A DNA stretch of 64,000 nucleotides from Megachile rotundata (taxonomy: Eukaryota; Arthropoda; Insecta; Hymenoptera; Megachilidae). A model generated the notes under the pieces. The model ran no database searches, was not told where the DNA came from, and was given only the letters and a program-made list of their open reading frames with translations. The translations under genes and the position numbers were made by a program. The stretch lies in the NCBI RefSeq assembly GCF_050947335.1, contig NW_027473825.1, positions 1 through 64,000 on the forward strand. The letters run 5' to 3'. Of this stretch, positions 44,621 through 59,290 are shown piece by piece (position 1 is the stretch's first letter; each line of letters begins with the position of its first letter).

Positions 44621-47600
44621 GTTAGATTGATAATAATAAGAGTAATGAGTATAGTAATTGTAGTTCTATGGATCATATCTGCATAATATGGTTAATAATA
44701 TGAGTTAGATTCATAATAATAAGAGTAATAAGTATAGTAATTGTCGTTCTATCGATCATTTAAGCATAATATGGCTAATAATATGAGTTAGGTTGATAAA
44801 AATAAGAATAATAAGTATAGTAATTGTCGTTCTGTCGATCATATAAGCATAATATGGCTAATAATATGAGTTACATTGATAATAATAAGAGTAATAAGTA
44901 TAGTAATTGTAGTTCTATCGATCGTATCTGCATAATATGGTAAATAATATGAGTTAGATTCATAATAATAAGAGTAATAAGTATAGTAATTGTCGTTCTA
45001 TCGATCATTTAAGCATAATATGGCTAATAATATGAGTTCGATTGATAATAGTAAGTGTAATAAGTATAGTAATTGTCGTTCTATCGATCATATATGCATA
45101 ATATGGCTAATAATATGAGTTAGATTGATAAAAATAAGAATAATAAGTATAGTAATTGTCGTTCTGTCGATCATATCTGCATAATATGGTTAATAACATG
45201 AGTTAGATCGATAATGATAAGAGTAATAAGTACAGTAATTGTCGTTCTGTCGATCATATATGCATAATATGGCTAATAATATGAGTTAGATTGATAATAA
45301 TAAGAGTAATGAGCATAGTAATTGTAGTTCTATCGGTCGTATCTGCATAATATGGTTAATAATATGAGTTAGATTGATAATAATAAGAGAAATGAGTATA
45401 GTAATTGTAGTTCTATCGATCATATCTGCATAATGTGGTTAATAATATGAGTTAGATTCATAATAATAAGAGTAATAAGTATAGTAATTGTCGTTCTATC
45501 GATCATATAAGCATAATATGGCTAATAATATGAGTTAGATCGATAATGATAAGAGTAATAAGTACAGTAATTGTCGTTCTATCGATCACATATGCATAAC
45601 ATGGCTAATAATATGAGTTAGATTGATAATAGTAAGAGTAATAAGTATAGTAATTGTCGTTCTATCGATCATATAAGCACAATATGGCTAATAATATGAG
45701 TTAGATTGATAATAGTAAGAGTAATAAGTATAGTAATTGTCGTTCTATCGATCATATAGGCATAATATGGCTAATAATATGAGTTAGATTGATAATAATA
45801 AGAGTAATAAGTATAGTAATTGTCGTTCTATCGATCATTTAAGCACAATATGGCTAATAATATGAGTTAGATTGATAATAATAAGAGTAATAAGTATAGT
45901 GATTGTCGTTCTATCGATCAAATTTGCATAATATGGTTAATAATGTGAGTTAGATTGATAACAGTGAGTGTAATAAGTATAGTAATTGTCGTTCTGTCGA
46001 TCATATAAGCATAATATGGTTAATAATATGAGTTATGTTGATAATAATAAGAGTAATAAGTATAGCAAATTTCGTGCTATCGATCATATCTGCATAATAT
46101 GGCTAATAATATGAGTTAGATTGATAATAGTAAGTGTAATAAGTATAGTAATCGTCGTTCTGTCGATCATATAAGCATAATATGGCTAATATTATGAGTT
46201 AGATTGATAATAATAAGAGTAGTGAGTATAGTAATTGTCGTTCTATCGATCATATAAGCATAATGCGGCTAATAATATGAGTTAGATTGATAATAATAAG
46301 AGTAATAAGTATAGTAATTGTCGTTCTATCGATCATTTAAGCATACTATGGCTAATAATATGAGTTAGATTGATAATAATAAGAGTAATGAGTATAGTAA
46401 TTATAGTTCTGTCGCTCATATCTGCATAATATGGTTAATAATATGAGTTAGATTGATAATAATAAGAGTAATAAGTATAGTAATTGTCGTTCTATCGATC
46501 ATATAAGCATAATATGGCTAATAACATGAGTTAGATCGATAATGATAAGAGTAATAAGTACAGTAATTGTCGTTCTATCGATCATATATGCATAATATGG
46601 CTAATAATATGAGTTAGATTGATAATAATAAGAGTAATGAGTATAGTAATTGTAGTTCTATGGATCATATCTGCATAATATGGTTAATAATATGAGTTAG
46701 ATTCATAATAATAAGAGTAATAAGTATAGTAATTGTCGTTCTATCGATCATTTAAGCATAATCTGGCTAATAATATGAGTTAGATTGATAATAATAAGAG
46801 TAATAAGTATAGTAATTGTAGTTCTATCGATCGTATCTGCATAATATGGTTAATAATATGAGTTAGATTGATAATAATAAGAGTAATAAGTATAGTAATT
46901 GTCGTTCTATCGATCATATAAGCATAATATGGCTAATAATATGCGTTAGATCGATAATGATAAGAGTAATAAGTACAGTGATTGTCGTTCTATCGATCAT
47001 ATAAGCATAATATGGCTAATAATATGAGTTAGGTTGATAATAATAAGAGAAATAAGTATAGTAATTGTCGTTCTATCGATAATATAAGCATAATATGGCT
47101 AATAATATGAGTTAGATCGATAATGATAAGAGTAATAAGTACAGTAATTGTCGTTCTATCGATCATATATGCATAATATGGCTCATAAAATGAGTTAGAT
47201 TGATAATAGTAAGTGTAATAAGTATAGTAATTGTCGTTCTATCGATCATATATGCATAATATGGCTAATAATATGAGTTAGATTGATAATAGTAAGAGTA
47301 ATAAGTATAGTAATTGTCGTTCTATCGATCATATAAGCACAATATGGCTAATAATATGAGTTAGATCGATAATGATAAGAGTAATAAGTACAGTAATTGT
47401 CGTTCTATCGATCATATATGCATAATATGGCTAATAATATGAGTTAGATTGATAATAATGAGAGTAATGAGTATAGTAATTGTAGTTCTATGGATCATAT
47501 CTGCATAATATGGTTAATAATATGAGTTAGATTCATAATAATAAGAGTAATAAGTATAGTAATTGTCGTTCTATCGATCATTTAAGCATAATATGGCTAA

Positions 47601-50600
47601 TAATATGAGTTAGGTTGATAAAAATAAGAATAATAAGTATAGTAATTGTCGTTCTGTCGATCATATAAGCATAATATGGCTAATAATATGAGTTAGATTG
47701 ATAATAATAAGAGTAATAAGTATAGTAATTGTCGTTTTATCGATCATATAAGCATAATACGGCTAATAATATGAGTTAGATTGATAATAATAAGAGTAAT
47801 AAGTATAGTAATTGTAGTTCTATCGATCGTATCTGCATAATATGGTTAATAATATGAGTTAGATTCATAATAATAAGAGTAATAAGTATAGTAATTGTCG
47901 TTCTATCGATCATTTAAGCATAATATGGCTAATAATATGAGTTAGATTGATAATAATAACAGTAATAAGTACAGTAATTGTCGTTCTATCGATAATATAA
48001 GCATAATATGGCTAATAATATGAGTTAGATTGATAATAATAACAGTAATAAGTACAGTAATTGTCGTTCTATCGATAATATAAGCATAATATGGCTAATA
48101 ATATGAGTTAGATCGATAATGATAAGAGTAAAAAGTACAGTAATTGTCGTTCTATCGATCATATATGCATAATATGGCTCATAATATGAGTTAGATTGAT
48201 AATAGTAAGAGTAATAAGTATAGTAATTGTCGTTCTATCGATCATATAAGCACAATATGGCTAATAATATGAGTTAGATTGATAATAGTAAGAGTAATAA
48301 GTATAGTAATTGTCGTTCTGTCGATCATATAAGCATAATATGGCTAATAATATGAGTTAGATTGATAATAATAAGAGTAGTGAGTATAGTAATTGTCGTT
48401 CTATCGATCATATAAGCATAATACGGCTAATAATATGAGTTAGATTGATAATAATGCGAGTAATAAGTATAGTAATTGTCGTTCTATCGATCATTTAAGC
48501 ATAATATGGCTAATAATATGAGTTAGATTGATAATAATAAGAGTAATGAGCATAGTAATTGTAGTTCTATCGGTCGTATCTGCATAATATGGTTAATAAT
48601 ATGAGTTAGATTGATAATAATAAGAGAAATGAGTATAGTAATTGTCGTTCTATCGATCATATAAGCATAATATGGCTAATAATATGAGTTAGATCGATAA
48701 TGATAAGAGTAATAAGTACAGTAATTGTCGTTCTATCGATCATATAAGCATAATATGGATAATAATATGAGTTAGGTTGATAAAAATAAGAATCATAAGT
48801 ATAGTAATTGTCGTTCTGTCGATCATACCTGCATAATATGGTTAATAATATGAGTTAGATTGATAATAGTGAGTGTAATAAGTATAGTAATTGTCGTTCT
48901 ATCGATCATATCTGCATAATATGGGTAATAATATGAGTTAGATTGATGATAATAAGAGTAATAAGTATAGTAATTGTCGTTTTATCGATCATATAAGCAT
49001 AATACGGCTAATAATATGAGTTAGATTGATAATAATAAGAGTAATAAGTATAGTAATTGTAGTTCTATCGATCGTATCTGCATAATATGGTTAATAATAT
49101 GAGTTAGATTCATAATAATAAGAGTAATAAGTATAGTAATTGTCGTTCTATCGATCATTTAAGCATAATATGGCTAATAATATGAGTTAGATTGATAATA
49201 ATAACAGTAATAAGTATAGTAATTGTCGTTCTATCGATAATATAAGCATAATATGGCTAATAATATGAGTTAGATCGATAATGATAAGAGTAATAAGTAC
49301 AGTAATTGTCGTTCTATCGATCATATATGCATAATATGGCTCATAATATGAGTTAGATTGATAATAGTAAGTGTAATAAGTATAGTAATTGTCGTTCTAT
49401 CGATCATATATGCATAATATGGCTAATAATATGAGTTAGATTGATAATAGTAAGAGTAATAAGTATAGTAATTGTCGTTCTATCGATCATATAAGCACAA
49501 TATGGCTAATAATATGAGTTAGATTGATAATAGTAAGAGTAATAAGTATAGTAATTGTCGTTCTGTCGATCATATAAGCATAATATGGCTAATAACATGA
49601 GTTAGATTGATAATAATAAGAGTAGTGAGTATAGTAATTGTCGTTCTATCGATCATATAAGCATAATGCGGCTAATAATATGAGTTAGATTGATAATAAT
49701 AAGAGTAGTGCGTATAGTTATTGTCGTTCTATCGATCATATAAGCGTAATACGGCTAATAATATGAGTTAGATTGATAATAGTAAGAGTAATAAGTATAG
49801 TAATTGTCGTTCTATCGATCATTTAAGCATAATATGGCTAATAATATGAGTTAGATTGATAATAATAAGAGTAATGAGCATAGTAATTATAGTTCTATCG
49901 ATCGTATCTGCATAATATGGTTAATAATATGAGTTAGATGGATAATAGTAAGAGTAATAAGTATAGTAATTGTCGTTCTATCGATCATATAAGCACAATA
50001 TGGCTAATAATATGAGTTAGATTGATAATAGTAAGAGTAATAAGTATAGTAATTGTCGTTCTGTCGATCATATAAGCATAATATGGCTAATAATATGAGT
50101 TAGATTGATAATAATAAGAGTAGTGAGTATAGTAATCGTCGTTCTATCGATCATATAAGCATAATACGGCTAATAATATGAGTTAGATTGATAATAATAA
50201 GTGTAATAAGTATAGTAATTGTCGTTCTATCGATCATTTAAGCATAATACGGCTAATAATATGAGTTAGATTGATAATAATAAGAGTAATAAGTATAGTA
50301 ATTGTAGTTCTATCGATCGTATCTGCATAATATGGTTAATAATATGAGTTAGATTCATAATAATAAGAGTAATAAGTATAGTAATTGTCGTTCTATCGAT
50401 CATTTAAGCATAATATGGCTAATAATATGAGTTAGGTTGATAATAGTAAGAGTAGTGAGTATAGTAATTGTCGTTCTATCGATCATATAAGCATAATATG
50501 GCTAATAATATGAGTAAGTTTGATAATAATAATAGTAATAAGTATAGTAATAGTCGTTCTATCGATCATTTAAGCATAATATGGCTAATAATATGAGTTA

Positions 50601-51065
50601 GATTGGTAATAATAAGAGTAATAAGTATAGTAAATGTCGTGCTATCGATCATATCTGCCTAATATGGTTAATAACATGAGTTAGATCGATAATGATAAGA
50701 GTAATAAGTACAGTAATTGTCGTTCTATCGATCATATATGCATAATATGGCTAATAATATGAGTTAGATTGATAATAATGAGAGTAATGAGTATAGTAAT
50801 TGTAGTTCTATGGATCATATCTGCATAATATGGTTAATAATATGAGTTAGATTCATAATAATAAGAGTAATAAGTATAGTAATTTTCGTTCTATCGATCA
50901 TTTAAGCATAATATGTCTAATAATATGAGTTAGGTTGATAAAAATAAGAATAATAAGTATAGTAATTGTCGTTCTGTCGATCATATAAGCATAATATGGC
51001 TAATAATATGAGTTAGAATGATAATAATAAGAGTAATAAGTATAGTAATTGTCGTTCTATCGATC
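41999..51065 (+). repeat. Higher-order satellite block, copy C (most complete)
   Basis: This block is collinear with 1-8569 at offset 41998 (506 monomers) to about 48690 and at offset 42496 (512 monomers) from about 49230. It keeps both the three monomers missing from the 13.4-kb copy (gtgattg at 45899) and the six monomers missing near 6700 (tggctca at 49337, against 6841 and 16884). It is therefore the best available picture of the undeleted unit. Its left part overlaps copy 2 of the 65-monomer duplication. Confidence 0.85.
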
Positions 51066-53240
51066 ATTTAAGCATAATACGGCTAATAATATGAGTTAGA
51101 TTGATAATAATAAGAGTAATAAGTATAGTAATTGTAGTTCTATCGATCGTATCTGCATAATATGGTTAATAATATGAGTTAGATTCATAATAATAAGAGT
51201 AATAAGTACAGTAATTGTCGTTCTATCGATCATTTAAGCATAATATGGCTAATAATATGAGTTAGATTGATAATAATAACAGTAATAAGTACAGTAATTG
51301 TCGTTCTATCGATAATATAAGCATAATATGGCTAATAATATGAGTTAGATTGATAATAATAACAGTAATAAGTACAGTAATTGTCGTTCTATCGATAATA
51401 TAAGCATAATATGGCTAATAATATGAGTTAGATCGATAATGATAAGAGTAATAAGTACAGTAATTGTCGTTCTATCGATCATATATGCATAATATGGCTC
51501 ATAATATGAGTTAGATTGATAATAGTAAGAGTAATAAGTATAGTAATTGTCGTTCTATCGATCATATAAGCATAATATGGCTAATAATATGAGTTAGATT
51601 GATAATAGTAAGTGTAATAAGTATAGTAATTGTCGTTCTATCGATCATATATGCATAATATGGCTAATAATATGAGTTAGATTGATAATAGTAAGAGTAA
51701 TAAGTATAGTAATTGTCGTTCTATCGATCATATAAGCACAATATGGCTAATAATATGAGTTAGATTGATAATAGTAAGAGTAATAAGTATAGTAATTGTC
51801 GTTCTGTCGATCATATAAGCATAATATGGCTAATAATATGAGTTAGATTGATAATAATAAGAGTAATGAGCATAGTAATTGTAGTTCTATCGGTCGTATC
51901 TGCATAATATGGTTAATAATATGAGTTAGATTGATAATAATAAGAGTAATGAGTATAGTAATTGTCGTTCTATCGATCATATATGCATAACATGGCTAAT
52001 AATATGAGTTAGATTGATAATAGTAAGAGTAATAAGTATAGTAATTGTCGTTCTATCGATCATATAAGCACAATATGGCTAATAATATGAGTTAGATTGA
52101 TAATAGTAAGAGTAATAAGTATAGTAATTGTCGTTCTGTCGATCATATAAGCATAATATGGCTAATAATATGAGTTAGATTGATAATAGTAAGAGTAATA
52201 AGTATAGTAATTGTCGTTCTATCGATCATATAAGCACAATATGGCTAATAATATGAGTTAGATTGATAATAGTAAGAGTAATAAGTATAGTAATTGTCGT
52301 TCTGTCGATCATATAAGCATAATATGGCTAATAATATGAGTTAGATTGATAATAATAAGAGTAGTGAGTATAGTAATTGTCGTTCTATCGATCATATTAG
52401 CATAATACGGCTAATAATATGAGTTAGATTGATAATAATAAGAGAAATGAGTATAGTAATTGTAGTTCTATCGATCATATTTGCATAATATGGTTAATAA
52501 TATGAGTTAGATTCATAATAATAAGAGTAATAAGTATAGTAATTGTCGTTCTATCGATCATATAAGCATAATATGGCTAATAATATGAGTTAGATCGATA
52601 ATGATAAGAGTAATAAGTACAGTAATTGTCGTTCTATCGATCATATATGCATAACATGGCTAATAATATGAGTCAGATTGATAATAGTAAGAGTAATAAG
52701 TATAGTAATTGTCGTTCTATCGATCATATAAGCACAATATGGCTAATAATATGAGTTAGATTGATAATAGTAAGAGTAATAAGTATAGTAATTGTCGTTC
52801 TGTCGATCATATAAGCATAATATGGCTAATAATATGAGTTAGATTGATAATAATAAGAGTAGTGAGTATAGTAATTGTCGTTCTATCGATCATATAAGCA
52901 TAATGCGGCTAATAATATGAGTTAGATTGATAATAATAAGAGTAATAAGTATAGTAATTGTCGTTCTATCGATCATTTAAGCATAATACGGCTAATAATA
53001 TGAGTAAGATTGATAATAATAAGAGTAATAAGTATAGTAATTGTAGTTCTATCGATCGTATCTGCATAATATGGTTAATAATATGAGTTAGATTCATAAT
53101 AATAAGAGTAATAAGTATAGTAATTGTCGTTCTATCGATCATTTAAGCATAATATGGCTAATAATATGAGTTAGATTGATAATAATAACAGTAATAAGTA
53201 CAGTAATTGTCGTTCTATCGATAATATAAGCATAATATGG
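50627..53240 (+). repeat. Segment shared with 33031-35640 (offset 17596 bp)
   Basis: From the atagtaaatg variant (33031/50627) through the gagtaagattg variant (35406/53002) the two regions are collinear at exactly 212 x 83 bp. Collinearity ends near 53240, where this copy goes straight to an agatcgat monomer while 35640 is followed by another cgataatata-type unit. They differ by scattered changes, for example agtcag at 52671 against agttag at 35075. Confidence 0.8.
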
Positions 53241-53969
53241 CTAATAATATGAGTTAGATCGATAATGATAAGAGTAATAAGTACAGTAATTGTCGTTCTA
53301 TCGATCATATATGCATAATATGGCTAATAATATGAGTTAGATTGATAATAATGAGAGTAATGAGTATAGTAATTGTAGTTCTATGGATCATATCTGCATA
53401 ATATGGTTAATAATATGAGTTAGATTCATAATAATAAGAGTAATAAGTATAGTAATTGTCGTTCTATCGATCATTTAAGCATAATATGGCTAATAATATG
53501 AGTTAGGTTGATAAAAATAAGAATAATAAGTATAGTAATTGTCGTTCTGTCGATCATATAAGCATAATATGGCTAATAATATGAGTTAGAATGATAATAA
53601 TAAGAGTAATAAGTATAGTAATTGTCGTTCTATCGATCATTTAAGCATAATACGGCTAATAATATGAGTTAGATTGATAATAATAAGAGTAATAAGTATA
53701 GTAATTGTAGTTCTATCGATCGTATCTGCATAATATGGTTAATAATATGAGTTAGATTCATAATAATAAGAGTAATAAGTATAGTAATTGTCGTTCTATC
53801 GATCATTTAAGCATAATATGGCGAATAATATGAGTTAGATTGATAATAATAACAGTAATAAGTACAGTAATTGTCGTTCTATCGATAATATAAGCATAAT
53901 ATGGCTAATAATATGAGTTAGATTGATAATAATAACAGTAATAAGTACAGTAATTGTCGTTCTATCGAT

Positions 53970-56300
53970 AATATAAGCATAATATGGCTAATAATATGAG
54001 TTAGATCGATAATAATAAGAGTAATAAGTACAGTAATTGTCGTTCTATCGATCATATATGCATAATATGGCTCATAATATGAGTTAGATTGATAATAGTA
54101 AGAGTAATAAGTATAGTAATTGTCGTTCTATCGATCATATAAGCATAATATGGCTAATAATATGAGTTAGATTGATAATAGTAAGTGTAATAAGTATAGT
54201 AATTGTCGTTCTATCGATCATATATGCATAATATGGCTAATAATATGAGTTAGATTGATAATAGTAAGAGTAATAAGTATAGTAATTGTCGTTCTATCGA
54301 TCATATAAGCACAATATGGCTAATAATATGAGTTAGATTGATAATAGTAAGAGTAATAAGTATAGTAATTGTCGTTCTGTCGATCATATAAGCATAATAT
54401 GGCTAATAATATGAGTTAGATTGATAATAATAAGAGTAGTGAGTATAGTAATTGTCGTTCTATCGATCATATAAGCATAATACGGCTAATAATATGAGTT
54501 AGATTGATAATAATGCGAGTAATAAGTATAGTAATTGTCGTTCTATCGATCATTTAAGCATAATATGGCTAATAATATGAGTTAGATTGATAATAATAAG
54601 AGTAATGAGCATAGTAATTGTAGTTCTATCGGTCGTATCTGCATAATATGGTTAATAATATGAGTTAGATTGATAATAATAAGAGTAATGGGTATAGTAA
54701 TTGTAGTTCTATCGATCATATCTGCATAATATGGTTAATAATATGAGTTAGATTCATAATAGTAAGAGTAATAAGTATAGTAATTGTCGTTCTGTCGATC
54801 ATATAAGCATAATATGGCTAATAATATGAGTTAGATTGATAATAGTAAGTGTAATAAGTATAGTAATTGTCGTTCTATCGATCATATATGCATAATATGG
54901 CTAATAATATGAGTTAGATTGATAATAGTAAGAGTAATAAGTATAGTAATTGTCGTTCTATCGATCATATAAGCACAATATGGCTAATAATATGAGTTAG
55001 ATTGATAATAGTAAGAGTAATAAGTATAGTAATTGTCGTTCTGTCGATAATATAAGCATAATATGGCTAATAATATGAGTTAGATTGATAATAATAACAG
55101 TAATAAGTACAGTAATTGTCGTTCTATCGATAATATAAGCATAATATGGCTAATAATATGAGTTAGATCGATAATGATAAGAGTAATAAGTACAGTAATT
55201 GTCGTTCTATCGATCATATATGCATAATATGGCTCATAATATGAGTTAGATTGATAATAGTAAGAGTAATAAGTATAGTAATTGTCGTTCTATCGATCAT
55301 ATAAGCATAATATGGCTAATAATATGAGTTAGATTGATAATAGTAAGTGTAATAAGTATAGTAATTGTCGTTCTATCGATCATATATGCATAATATGGCT
55401 AATAATATGAGTTAGATTGATAATAGTAAGAGTAATAAGTATAGTAATTGTCGTTCTATCGATCATATAAGCACAATATGGCTAATAATATGAGTTAGAT
55501 TGATAATAGTAAGAGTAATAAGTATAGTAATTGTCGTTCTGTCGATCATATAAGCATAATATGGCTAATAATATGAGTTAGATTGATAATAATAAGAGTA
55601 GTGAGTATAGTAATTGTCGTTCTATCGATCATATAAGCATAATACGGCTAATAATATGAGTTAGATTGATAATAATGCGAGTAATAAGTATAGTAATTGT
55701 CGTTCTATCGATCATTTAAGCATAATATGGCTAATAATATGAGTTAGATTGATAATAATAAGAGTAATGAGCATAGTAATTGTAGTTCTATCGGTCGTAT
55801 CTGCATAATATGGTTAATAATATGAGTTAGATTGATAATAATAAGAGTAATGGGTATAGTAATTGTAGTTCTATCGATCATATCTGCATAATATGGTTAA
55901 TAATATGAGTTAGATTCATAATAGTAAGAGTAATAAGTATAGTAATTGTCGTTCTGTCGATCATATAAGCATAATATGGCTAATAATATGAGTTAGATTG
56001 ATAATAGTAAGTGTAATAAGTATAGTAATTGTCGTTCTATCGATCATATATGCATAATATGGCTAATAATATGAGTTAGATTGATAATAGTAAGAGTAAT
56101 AAGTATAGTAATTGTCGTTCTATCGATCATATAAGCACAATATGGCTAATAATATGAGTTAGATTGATAATAGTAAGAGTAATAAGTATAGTAATTGTCG
56201 TTCTGTCGATCATATAAGCATAATATGGCTAATAATATGAGTTAGATTGATAATAATAAGAGTAGTGAGTATAGTAATTGTCGTTCTATCGATCATATTA
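53970..56300 (+). repeat. 14-monomer (1162 bp) tandem duplication
   Basis: The rare tgggtatag variant at 54689 recurs at 55851, 1162 bp or 14 x 83 away, within the same order of subtypes. Near 55045 a tctgtcgataat monomer looks like a junction hybrid of two subtypes (tctgtcgat plus cgataatata), a plausible scar of the exchange. Confidence 0.75.
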
Positions 56301-57429
56301 GCATAATACGGCTAATAATATGAGTTAGATTGATAATAATGCGAGTAATAAGTATAGCAATTGTCGTTCTATCGATCATTTAAGCATAATATGGCTAATA
56401 ATATGAGTTAGATTGATAATAATAAGAGTAATGAGCATAGTAATTGTAGTTCTATCGGTCGTATCTGCATAATATGGTTAATAATATGAGTTAGATTGAT
56501 AATAATAAGAGAAATGAGTATAGTAATTGTAGTTCTATCGATCATATCTGCATAATATGGTTAATAATATGAGTTAGATTCATAATAATAAGAGTAATAA
56601 GTATAGTAATTGTCGTTCTATCGATCATATAAGCATAATATGGCTAATAATATGAGTTAGATCGATAATGATAAGAGTAATAAGTACAGTAATTGTCGTT
56701 CTATCGATCATATATGCATAACATGGCTAATAATATGAGTTAGATTGATAATAGTAAGAGTAATAAGTATAGTAATTGTCGTTCTATCGATCATATAAGC
56801 ACAATATGGCTAATAATATGAGTTAGATTGATAATAGTAAGAGTAATAAGTATAGTAATTGTCGTTCTGTCGATCATATAAGCATAATATGGCTAATAAT
56901 ATGAGTTAGATTGATAATAATAAGAGTAGTGAGTATAGTAATTGTCGTTCTATCGATCATATAAGCATAATGCGGCTAATAATATGAGTTAGATTGATAA
57001 TAGTAAGAGTAATAAGTATAGTAATTGTCGTTCTGTCGATCATATAAGCATAATATGGCTAATAATATGAGTTAGATTGATAATAATAAGAGTAGTGAGT
57101 ATAGTAATTGTCGTTCTATCGATCATATAAGCATAATACGGCTAATAATATGAGTTAGATTGATAATAATGCGAGTAATAAGTATAGTAATTGTCGTTCT
57201 ATCGATCATTTAAGCATAATATGGCTAATAATATGAGTTAGATTGATAATAATAAGAGTAATGAGCATAGTAATTGTAGTTCTATCGGTCGTATCTGCAT
57301 AATATGGTTAATAATATGAGTTAGATTGATAATAATAAGAGTAATGAGTATAGTAATTGTAGTTCTATCGATCATATCTGCATAATATGGTTAATAATAT
57401 GAGTTAGATTCATAATAGTAAGAGTAATA

Positions 57430-59290
57430 AGTATAGTAATTGTCGTTCTGTCGATCATATAAGCATAATATGGCTAATAATATGAGTTAGATTGATAATA
57501 ATAAGAGTAGTGAGTATAGTAATTGTCGTTCTATCGATCATATAAGCATAATGCGGCTAATAATATGAGTTAGATTGATAATAATAAGAGTAATAAGTAT
57601 AGTAATTGTCGTTCTATCGATCATTTAAGCATAATACGGCTAATAATATGAGTTAGATTGATAATAATAAGAGTAATAAGTATAGTAATTGTAGTTCTAT
57701 CGATCGTATCTGCATAATATGGTTAATAATATGAGTTAGATTCATAATAATAAGAGTAATAAGTATAGTAATTGTCGTTCTATCGATCATTTAAGCATAA
57801 TATGGCTAATAATATGAGTTAGGTTGATAATAGTAAGAGTAGTGAGTATAGTAATTGTCGTTCTATCGATCATATAAGCATAATATGGCTAATAATATGA
57901 GTAAGTTTGATAATAATAATAGTAATAAGTATAGTAATAGTCGTTCTATCGATCATTTAAGCATAATATGGCTAATAATATGAGTTAGATTGGTAATAAT
58001 AAGAGTAATAAGTATAGTAAATGTCGTGCTATCGATCATATCTGCCTAATATGGTTAATAACATGAGTTAGATCGATAATGATAAGAGTAATAAGTACAG
58101 TAATTGTCGTTCTATCGATCATATATGCATAATATGGCTAATAATATGAGTTAGATTGATAATAATGAGAGTAATGAGTATAGTAATTGTAGTTCTATGG
58201 ATCATATCTGCATAATATGGTTAATAATATGAGTTAGATTGATAATAATAAGAGTAATAAGTATAGTAATTGTCGTTCTATCGATCATATAAGCATAATA
58301 TGGCTAATAATATGAGTTAGATCGATAATGATAAGAGTAATAAGTACAGTAATTGTCGTTCTATCGATCATATATGCATAACATGGCTAATAATATGAGT
58401 TAGATTGATAATAGTAAGAGTAATAAGTATAGTAATTGTCGTTCTATCGATCATATAAGCACAATATGGCTAATAATATGAGTTAGATTGATAATAGTAA
58501 GAGTAATAAGTATAGTAATTGTCGTTCTGTCGATCATATAAGCATAATATGGCTAATAATATGAGTTAGATTGATAATAATAAGAGTAGTGAGTATAGTA
58601 ATTGTCGTTCTATCGATCATATAAGCATAATGCGGCTAATAATATGAGTTAGATTGATAATAATAAGAGTAATAAGTATAGTAATTGTCGTTCTATCGAT
58701 CATTTAAGCATAATACGGCTAATAATATGAGTTAGATTGATAATAATAAGAGTAATAAGTATAGTAATTGTAGTTCTATCGATCGTATCTGCATAATATG
58801 GTTAATAATATGAGTTAGATTCATAATAATAAGAGTAATAAGTATAGTAATTGTCGTTCTATCGATCATTTAAGCATAATATGGCTAATAATATGAGTTA
58901 GGTTGATAATAGTAAGAGTAGTGAGTATAGTAATTGTCGTTCTATCGATCATATAAGCATAATATGGCTAATAATATGAGTAAGTTTGATAATAATAATA
59001 GTAATAAGTATAGTAATAGTCGTTCTATCGATCATTTAAGCATAATATGGCTAATAATATGAGTTAGATTGGTAATAATAAGAGTAATAAGTATAGTAAA
59101 TGTCGTGCTATCGATCATATCTGCCTAATATGGTTAATAACATGAGTTAGATCGATAATGATAAGAGTAATAAGTACAGTAATTGTCGTTCTATCGATCA
59201 TATATGCATAATATGGCTAATAATATGAGTTAGATTGATAATAATGAGAGTAATGAGTATAGTAATTGTAGTTCTATGGATCATATCTGC
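57430..59290 (+). repeat. 13-monomer (1079 bp) tandem duplication at the array edge
   Basis: The atagtaaatg variant occurs at 58014 and 59093, 1079 bp (13 x 83) apart, and about 0.8 kb around each is collinear: tgcggctaat, ctatggatca and the gagtaagtttg monomer all recur at this spacing. Monomers at about 58290-58610 match 56630-56950 at offset 1660 (20 x 83), so the junction was assembled from more than one exchange. Confidence 0.75.
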
